A DNA stretch of 23,952 bases, from NCBI GenBank assembly GCA_037447605.1, contig CM074818.1, positions 695,034 through 718,985 of the forward strand, read 5' to 3'. Below the pieces are notes generated by a model that was not told the origin of the DNA, made no database searches, and saw nothing but the letters and a program-made list of their open reading frames with translations. The first letter of the stretch is position 1, and each line of letters starts with the position of its first letter. A program made the translations under genes and the position numbers. This DNA is from Zygnema circumcarinatum. Taxonomy: Eukaryota > Streptophyta > Zygnematophyceae > Zygnematales > Zygnemataceae. This document shows, piece after piece, positions 19,063-23,952 of the stretch.

Positions 19063-22000
19063 AATCTTCTGATTCGTTTATGGATTCAGACGCAACTGCT
19101 CCAAATGCACGGGTCCTTCCGAAGCGATCAATTTTCGTTTCGAGAGGTGAAACATAGTGGGGACGAGGGGTGTGGGAGGAGAGGGGGGGAGGGAAGGGGA
19201 AGGAAGTTGTGGTGGGAGGGGAAGTGGAGTGGGGGAGGGGTGGGAAGAATGGGGAGAGGGAGGGTGGAAGGGCGGAGGGAGAAGGGTGGTGGAGTGGGGG
19301 GAGGGTGATGGGAGGTGGGAAGGGAGGTGGGAAGGTGGGAGGGGGAAGGGGGAAGGGAAGAGGAAGGGGGTGGTGGGAAGGGGGAAGGGGGGGAGGGGAG
19401 GAGGGGTGGGAGGCGCGGAGGAGGGAGAGGGAGGGGGAAGGCGAGAGGAAGAGGGTGGTGGGAGGGGGGAGGGGGGAGCAGAAGAGGAGGAGATCTGGTA
19501 GCAGTGTGAGAGTAAGGGTGAGGGAGGGAGGAGAGTGAAACAGGGATGGGGAGAGAGTTTTAGGCGGAATGGAAAGGGAACAGGGATTTGGGCAAACAGA
19601 GAAAGAAGCTGCCGAAGGACTGGAAAGGACTTATAGGCTAAAAATCTCTTCAACAATCCTGAAATTCGAACAGCATATAAATACCAAAAAGGGGGGGGGG
19701 GTGAGCAGGAGGAGAATGTGGTGGTGGAGATTGTGATTGAGCTTCTTAATAGCATGCCACGTGTCAGCACCTCAGAGGGCCTTCATTCCAAGGGGGGCCG
19801 CGCCTTCACTTCCATTCCCGAGTTCATGTTTGTGAGTCGGCCTCTGCCCAACTTGTTTTTTTTTTTCTTTTTTTGGTATGTCTCTGTTTAATCTCTTTCC
19901 TTACTTCTTTCGTTGTTTTAACTCCTCGAACTCTTCTGAATTCTTTGTAAAATTCCTCCCTCCCTGTTCCCCTTCTCTCTCTGATGCCCTCCCTCCTCCC
20001 CCTCTCTCTCTGATGCCCTCCCTCCCCCTCTCTCTCTGATGCCCTCCCTCCTCTCTCTCTGATGCCCTCCCTCCCCCTCTCTCTCTGATGCCCTCCCTCC
20101 CCCTCTCTCTCTGATGCCCTCCCTCCCCCTCTCTCTCTGATGCCTTCCCTCCTCCCCCTCTCTCTCTGATGCCCTCCCTCCCCCTCTCTCTCTGATGCCT
20201 TCCCTCCTCCCCCTCTCTCTCTGATGCCCTCCCTCCCCCTCTCTCTCTGATGCCCTCCCTCCTCCCTCTCTCTCTGATGCCCTCTCTCTCTCTGATGCCC
20301 TCCCTCCTCCCCCTCTCTCTCTGATGCCCTCCCTCCCCCTCTCTCTCTGATGCCCTCCCTCCCCCTCTCTCTCTGATGCCCTCCCTCCTCCCCCTCTCTC
20401 TCTGATGCCCTCCCTCCCCCTCTCTCTCTGATGCCCTCCCTCCCCCTCTCTCTCTGATGCCCTCCCTCCCCCTCTCTCTCTGATGCCCTCTCCTCCCCCT
20501 CTCTCTCTGATGCCCTGCCTCCCCCCCTCTCTCCTATGCGGTCCATCCTGCCCCTCTCCCCTGTCTGATGCCCTCCATCCTCCCCTCTCTCTCTGATGCC
20601 CTCCCTCCCCCTCTCTCTCTGATGCCCTCCCTCCTGCCACTCTCTCTCTGATACCCTCCCTCCTCCCCTTCTCTCTCTGATGCCCTCCCTCCTCTTTCCC
20701 TCATGCCCTCCCTCCCCTCTTCTCTTGATGCCCTCCTCCCCTCTCTCTCTCTGATGCCCTCCCTCCCCTCTCTCTCTTGGATACCTCCCTCCTCCCCTCT
20801 CTCTTGATGCCCTCCTCCTCCTTCCTCTCTCCCTTCTTGATGCCTCCCTCCCCCTCTCTCTCTCTGATGCCCTCCCTCCCCCCCCTCGCTCTCTGATGCC
20901 CCCCCTCCCCCTCTCTCTGATGCCCTCCCTCCTCCCCCTCTCTTCCTCTCCCCCTCTCTCTCTGATGCCCTCCCTCCCCCTCTCTCTCTGATGCCCTCCC
21001 TCCCCTCTTCTCTGATGCCCTCCTCCTCCCCTCTCTTCTGATGCTCCTCCTCCCCTCGCTCTGATGCCCTCCTTCCCTCCCCCCTCGTTTCTGGATGCCC
21101 TCCCTCCCCCTTCTGATGCCTCCTCCTCCTCTTTGATGTCTCTCCTCCCTCTTTCTGATGCTCTCCCTCCCCTCTCTTCTGATGCTCCTCCTCCTCCCCT
21201 CTCTGACGCCTTTCCCCTCTCCTCTCTGATGTTCTCCTCCTCCCCCCTCTTCTTTCTGGATGCCCTCCCTCCTTCCCCTCTCTCTCTGATGCCCACCCTC
21301 CCTCCCTCCCTCCCTCCCCCTCTCTCTCTCTCTCTGATGCAGGAGAGGAAGAAGTGGCAGGACGTCGTCAAGAGTTCGCTGTATTTGGATAACTGGTCGA
21401 GATGCTGCCACGTGGCGTCCTCCCACGGGCTGAAGCGCGTCCTCCAGGTCCTTCTGGGGACGGTCCGAGTGCTCCGCGAAACCACGAGTACTCGCCTTCA
21501 GCTGCTCGCGGCGAGGCTGCTCCACCAACACCCTCATATCTCGGTAAGGGAATTTAAAAAAAAAAAATAATAATAATAATTAGAAGTAAACGAGAGGATC
21601 CGTGAATATGGAGACAAGGAAAGAAAGTCCATTTTTCTTCCGTTCTTTTCTTTTCCTTAGATGTATTAGCTAATTTTGAGGAGGAATTTGAAATGCAATT
21701 TGACTGTTATTTGTGGATTGTTTTCCTCAGGGAGTGGAGGTTTTCCAGGAGCTGGCGAGGGAGTGCTGGGCGGATGTGAAGGGGGGTGAGAGAGAGGGAG
21801 AGGGAGTGGGAGAGGGAGAGGGAGAGGGAAAGAAGGAGAGGCCACTCGACTCTCTGCTACTTACCATCTTCAATCGGAATACGGAAGTGAGTGTACGGAT
21901 TAATCTAAGGGTCAGAGTTAACGTTTTGGATCATTGTGCTTTTCGCGTTTTTTGCTTAACTTTTTTAGGATTAAGAGTTTGAACGTATGAGAGGTACGGA

Positions 22001-23338
22001 GTTGTGTTTCGGAGTTCAGGTCTGGGCTTCTGTGCTGTTCGGTTTGAGAGCGAAAGAGGGAGAGGGAGACGGACAGGGACAGGGAGAGGGAGAGGGAGAA
22101 GGTGAGGGAGAGGGAGAGGAAGAAGGAGAGGGAGAGGGAGAGGGAGGAGGAGAGGGAGAGGGAGAGGAAGGAGGAGGGAGAGGAGAGGGGAGGAGTGAGG
22201 GAGAGGGAGGAAGGAGGAGAGAGGAGAGGGAGAGGGAGCAGGAGGAGAGGAGGGAGAGGGAGAGGAAGGAGGAGAGGGAGAGGGAGAGGGAGGAGGAGAG
22301 GGAGAGGGAGAGGGAGGAGGTAGGGAGAGGGAGAGGGAGAGGAGAGAGGAGAGGGAAAGGAAGGAGGAGAGGGAGAGGGAGAGGGAGGAGGAGAGGGAGA
22401 GGGAGAGGAAGGAGGAGAGGGAGAGGGAGAGGGAGGAGGAGAGGGAGAGGTAGAGGGAGAGGAAGGAGGAGAGGGAGAGGGAGAGGGAGGAGGAGAGGGA
22501 GAGGGAGAGGAAGGAGGAGAGGGGGGGAAGGTGGGAGAGAGAGGAGGAGAGGAAGGAGGAGAGGGAGAGGGAGAGGGAGGAGGAGAGGGAGAGGGAGATG
22601 GAGGAGGAGAGGGGGAGCGAGAGAGTGCGTTTTCCTTATTCTTTATTTTTGTGTGGGGGAGTGGATGCAGGAGCTTTTGCAGCAAAGCTTACGTCTCTTT
22701 GACAGCTGGTGAGTTCCGAAAGGGGAGCAAAACCAGGAGTCGGTTCTTCTCCCTTTTTTCTACAATCCCTTCTATTTTATCATTCATTTTTAGAGGTTTA
22801 GAGATTGATGCTGTCATATGTGTATAGATGCTGCTGTTGGCGGCTTGGCAACAGCTATATCTCTCTCTCCCTCCGTATCTCCTTTCTCTCCCACTTCTAC
22901 GTTACCCTCCCTCTTTCTCTCCCTCTCCTCTATAGCTGACTCTCTTTACCTCGCCCTCCCTCCCTCGCACTCTCTCCTCTGTCAAGCCGAGTTTCTACTT
23001 CTCTCTTCCTTTCCTTCTTCCCTCCCCCTCGTCTTACTCGCACTTCTTTACTTGTCTCATCAGTTATTTCTGTTTCCCCTTTCAGTCCTTCCTTTTGTCT
23101 TCCTCCCACTCTCTCACTCCCTCACTCCCTCCCTCTCTCCCACAACCTCTCCCTTTTCAATTCCCCCCTCCCTCTCCCCCTCTCCCTCTCCCTCTCCCTC
23201 TCCCTCTGAGCTTCCAGGCTTCCTGCCCATCTTTTGGAGCTTGTGAGAGGGCAGAGGTCCTCCGGAGGACCCCCTCCCTCTGTGGAGGGACGCTGCCGCC
23301 TGCGCTATGTTCAGGACCTCGCCTCCCACTCTGCCACG

Positions 23339-23377
<39 letters not shown>

Positions 23378-23862
23378 TCTCTCTCTCTATCTCTCTCTCG
23401 TCTCTCGTCTCTAACGCTCTCTCTATATCCCTGAGCACGCTGAACTTTCAAACACTGAATAAGCAATCTTTGAACGAGCTGGAGGTCTTAGACACCTGAG
23501 GTCCATAGGGATATCCCACTCTCCCTCCCCCTCTGTCTCTCTCTCTCTCTCACTCTCTCTCTCTCTCTTTTATCCCCGCACTTTCTCATTGAACTGCGAA
23601 TAGTGACTTGATTGTTGCACCAGTGCAGCATTTGAAATAGTTCCCACAGTGGCAATGCCCTCTTACAGTTTCAAACCTAAACCTTGTTTGATTTTTTTTT
23701 TTTGTAAAAATTGGCGGCACTGATCTTCCCTGTGCGTTTTACAATGTCCTTTGCCAGCTGTCGCCTCCCTATTTGCTGACCTGCGGGGAGACGGGCCGAG
23801 GCTTTCTCGAAGAAATGCTTTTGAAGAAAGCTCTTGAAGGAGGCTCGCGTATGCCTTACAAG
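16211..23862 (+). CDS. NUP85: Nuclear pore protein Nup85 (Y-complex scaffold), 12 exons, 3' end outside the window
   Basis: Proposed join: 16211-16629, 16999-17116, 17383-17502, 18170-18253, 18728-18799, 19090-19146, 19709-19831, 21343-21543, 21731-21886, 22671-22708, 23218-23344, 23758-23862, then a donor at 23863. All junctions are GT-AG and phase-consistent, giving 540 residues. Exon order and landmarks follow plant Nup85 as remembered: RLHVSWG, WDLTEILY, PEDEPEYFEA, LLQMHGSF.SDQ, SHSATWQLSPPYL. Family role: Nup85 is an ACE1 helical protein of the Nup107-160 Y-complex. Its N-terminal strands complete the Seh1 propeller, and it scaffolds the pore's outer rings. The C-terminal helices are missing only because the window ends. 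The start is uncertain between 16211 and 16313. The gene lies 1.2 kb downstream of the CEMIP-like gene on the same strand, with no functional link evident. Confidence 0.85.
16630..16998 (+). other. NUP85 intron 1
   Basis: AT-rich intron without simple-repeat expansion: donor GTGAGA, acceptor TATTTTCAG. It contains an AAGCCCTAATTG word near 16928. Nothing else recognised. Confidence 0.6.
17383..17502 (+). CDS. NUP85: NUP85 exon 3 (not obvious as an open frame)
   Basis: This 40-codon exon (residues 180-219) reads RAVWDLTEILYLREGEEGES then PGEVFATWLQ. It matches the plant A-W-LLEI-Y...W helix pair that would otherwise be missing between exons 2 and 4. Both sides are phase 0. The acceptor could be any of three in-frame AGs (exon start 17383, 17389 or 17392), changing two or three residues. 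The donor is CAG|GTGACG, and the downstream tandem repeat begins exactly with it. Confidence 0.75.
17503..17935 (+). repeat. NUP85 intron 3: (GTGAC/TTGAC)n array beginning at the donor
   Basis: The intron opens GTGACGTGACGTGACGTGAC, four tandem copies that start with the splice donor itself. The array then drifts into TTGAC/TTGAG/CTTGG pentamers for more than 400 bases, interrupted near 17720-17870 and ending in a regular CTTGACTTGACTTGACTTGA block. Minus-strand frames through it (SQVKSSQVKS) are artefacts. Confidence 0.9.
18170..19831 (+). CDS. NUP85: NUP85 exons 4-7: central helices
   Basis: Residues 220-331, all phase 0. Exon 4 ends LIEKFSTIE, exon 5 reads RPEDEPEYFEAITATASVGQ then LSEA, exon 6 TQLLQMHGSFRSDQFSFRE, and exon 7 EENVVVEIVIELLNSMPRVS. 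Joined, they reproduce the plant order (LEDDPNYWE..., LLRLHGSYQLDQ..RE, E..LVEAVA.LI.KMPR). That agreement selects the exon 5 acceptor CAACAG|CGG (18728) and the weak donor GCA|GTGCGG (18800) over two other open frames in the same place. Exon 7 ends FTSIPEFMF at the donor GTGAGT. Confidence 0.8.
18340..18695 (+). repeat. NUP85 intron 4: (CT)n-rich tract before the acceptor
   Basis: CTCTCTCC/CTTTCTC sequence of about 350 bases, most regular at 18631-18680, ending about 35 bases before the chosen acceptor at 18727. Confidence 0.9.
19015..19085 (+). repeat. NUP85 intron 5: (AT)n plus poly(T)
   Basis: About fifteen AT dinucleotides (19015-19047), then a T run, directly upstream of the GATTCAG acceptor of exon 6. 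Confidence 0.9.
19160..19540 (+). repeat. NUP85 intron 6: G-rich (GGGAGG/GGGTGG) tract near the donor
   Basis: Dense runs of three or more G (GGGGGAGGG, GGGGTGGG) on the transcribed-sense strand begin within about 15 bases of the donor at 19147. Many closely spaced G-runs make G-quadruplex formation in the pre-mRNA possible. Confidence 0.85.
19970..21336 (+). repeat. NUP85 intron 7: CTCTCTCTGATGCCCTCCCTC minisatellite
   Basis: Several dozen (roughly fifty) units of about 20-30 bases with consensus CTCTCTCTGATGCCCTCCCT plus a variable CCC/CCTCC filler. The 5' part is highly regular (19976-20520); the 3' part is degenerate (20640-21300). The final unit is TCTCTCTCTGATGCAG, where GATGCC becomes GATGCAG and serves as the acceptor of exon 8. 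It is not a CRISPR array: there are no unique spacers. Confidence 0.95.
21343..21886 (+). CDS. NUP85: NUP85 exons 8-9: helices with an in-frame Gly-Glu-Arg insert
   Basis: Residues 332-450. Exon 8 (ERKKWQDVVKSSLYLDNWSR, GLKRVLQVLLGTVRVLRETT, LLAARLLHQHPHIS) matches the Nup85 helices around the LLG motif and the L.A..LL..P strand-turn. Exon 9 (GVEVFQELARECW, then DSLLLTIFNRNTE) matches AQKC and LL..IL..NTE. Between these, 21781-21837 encodes the low-complexity insert GGEREGEGVGEGEGEGKKE, a coding version of the intronic purine repeat. No plausible acceptor lies inside, so it is kept as exon. Confidence 0.8.
22050..22620 (+). repeat. NUP85 intron 9: (GGGAGA)n minisatellite
   Basis: Hexamer GAGAGG/GGGAGA with interspersed GGAGGAGA and GGAAGGAGGAGA, giving a higher-order unit of about 30-40 bases, longest in the middle of the intron. 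Open frames (EGEGE, RGRGRR) are artefacts. Confidence 0.9.
22671..23862 (+). CDS. NUP85: NUP85 exons 10-12: TWQ-xxPxYL region, open at the window edge
   Basis: Residues 451-540. Exon 10 (38 nt, ELLQQSLRLFDSW) joins exon 11 in phase 2 through a split Trp codon to give WLPAHLLELVRG, matching the W-VAH--ELL motif. Exon 11 ends YVQDLASHSATWQ, and exon 12 continues LSPPYLLTCGETGRGFLEEM, matching the SH-L-WQ-P-YL-C...G...LE hallmark of Nup85/Nup75. The donor of exon 11 is the weak GTCTCT. Exon 12 ends CCTTACAAG|GTGAGG, with the remaining C-terminal exons outside the window. Confidence 0.8.
22855..23215 (+). repeat. NUP85 intron 10: pyrimidine-rich 3' half
   Basis: CT-rich sequence ending in a regular CCCTCTCCCTCTCCCTCTCC run and the acceptor CTTCCAG at 23211-23217. 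The 5' half (22709-22855) is unremarkable AT-rich sequence. Confidence 0.85.
23345..23757 (+). other. NUP85 intron 11: (CT)n at the donor, unique 3' half
   Basis: (CT)n starts with the donor (GTCTCTCTCTCT, 23345-23415) and recurs at 23520-23570, the opposite of the usual placement in this window. A short open stretch (TLNFQTLNKQSLNELE, about 23440-23485) is out of phase with both flanking exons and was not used. Confidence 0.6.
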
Positions 23863-23952
23863 GTGAGGGATTGGGAGAGGGAGAGGGGGAGAGAGAGGAA
23901 GAGAGAGAGGGAGAGGGAGGAGGAGGGGAACGGGGAGGGGGAGGTGGGGAGG
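23863..23952 (+). repeat. NUP85 intron 12: purine-rich tract starting at the donor
   Basis: GTGAGGGATTGGGAGAGGGA passes directly into GAGAGG/GGGAGG repeats that continue to the end of the window. Confidence 0.9.

Noticed and set aside
19970-21336. CRISPR-like appearance of regular repeats
   Set aside because: There are no unique spacers of constant length, units differ only in pyrimidine filler, and the setting is a eukaryotic intron.
19824-21485. 553-residue minus-strand frame with REGIRERGG repeats
   Set aside because: It is a reading of the CTCTCTCTGATGCCCTCC minisatellite and part of NUP85 exon 8 in antisense.
23430-23500. Possible exon encoding TLNFQTLNKQSLNELE
   Set aside because: With its only AG acceptor it is out of phase with exon 11, and exons 11 and 12 already join to the expected TWQ-LSPPYL motif.

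Overview
This is eukaryotic nuclear DNA, most likely from an alga of the green lineage. Reasons: many canonical GT-AG introns, a nucleoporin whose exon products resemble the land-plant Nup85 closely, a proline-rich extensin-like protein tail, and scattered AAACCCTAA (plant-type telomere/telo-box) motifs. Species cannot be fixed from the sequence; an early streptophyte or prasinophyte-type alga fits, but this is inference.

Layout. Bases 1-2830 hold no convincing gene. They contain a rearranged inverted-repeat family (1-1510) with a small TA-flanked MITE nested in its loop (797-953), and a second TA-flanked terminal-inverted-repeat element (1815-2308) whose interior is made of short tandem repeats. 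Bases 3017-15001 are one 21-exon plus-strand gene. Its exons join in phase to a 1474-residue protein: signal peptide, G8 domain, CEMIP/TMEM2-like right-handed beta-helix, a beta-sandwich module best known from bacterial secreted proteins, and a 358-residue proline-rich tail. Bases 15002-16210 are intergenic and carry a tRNA-derived SINE-like repeat, a copy of one in intron 13 of gene 1. Bases 16211-23862 are at least 12 exons of a second plus-strand gene, NUP85, which runs off the right edge (540 residues visible).

The two genes have no obvious functional link: one product is secreted or cell-surface, the other is a scaffold subunit of the nuclear pore Y-complex. What links them is intron architecture. 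Nearly every long intron has a low-complexity expansion. Purine (GA/GGGA) tracts usually lie toward the donor and pyrimidine (CT/CCCT) tracts toward the acceptor. In two introns the repeat unit looks like an amplified copy of the adjacent splice signal itself. Translations of these tracts (poly-RE, poly-SL) are not proteins.

All exon boundaries come from reading frame, phase continuity, GT-AG signals and remembered family similarity; no alignment or transcript data were available.
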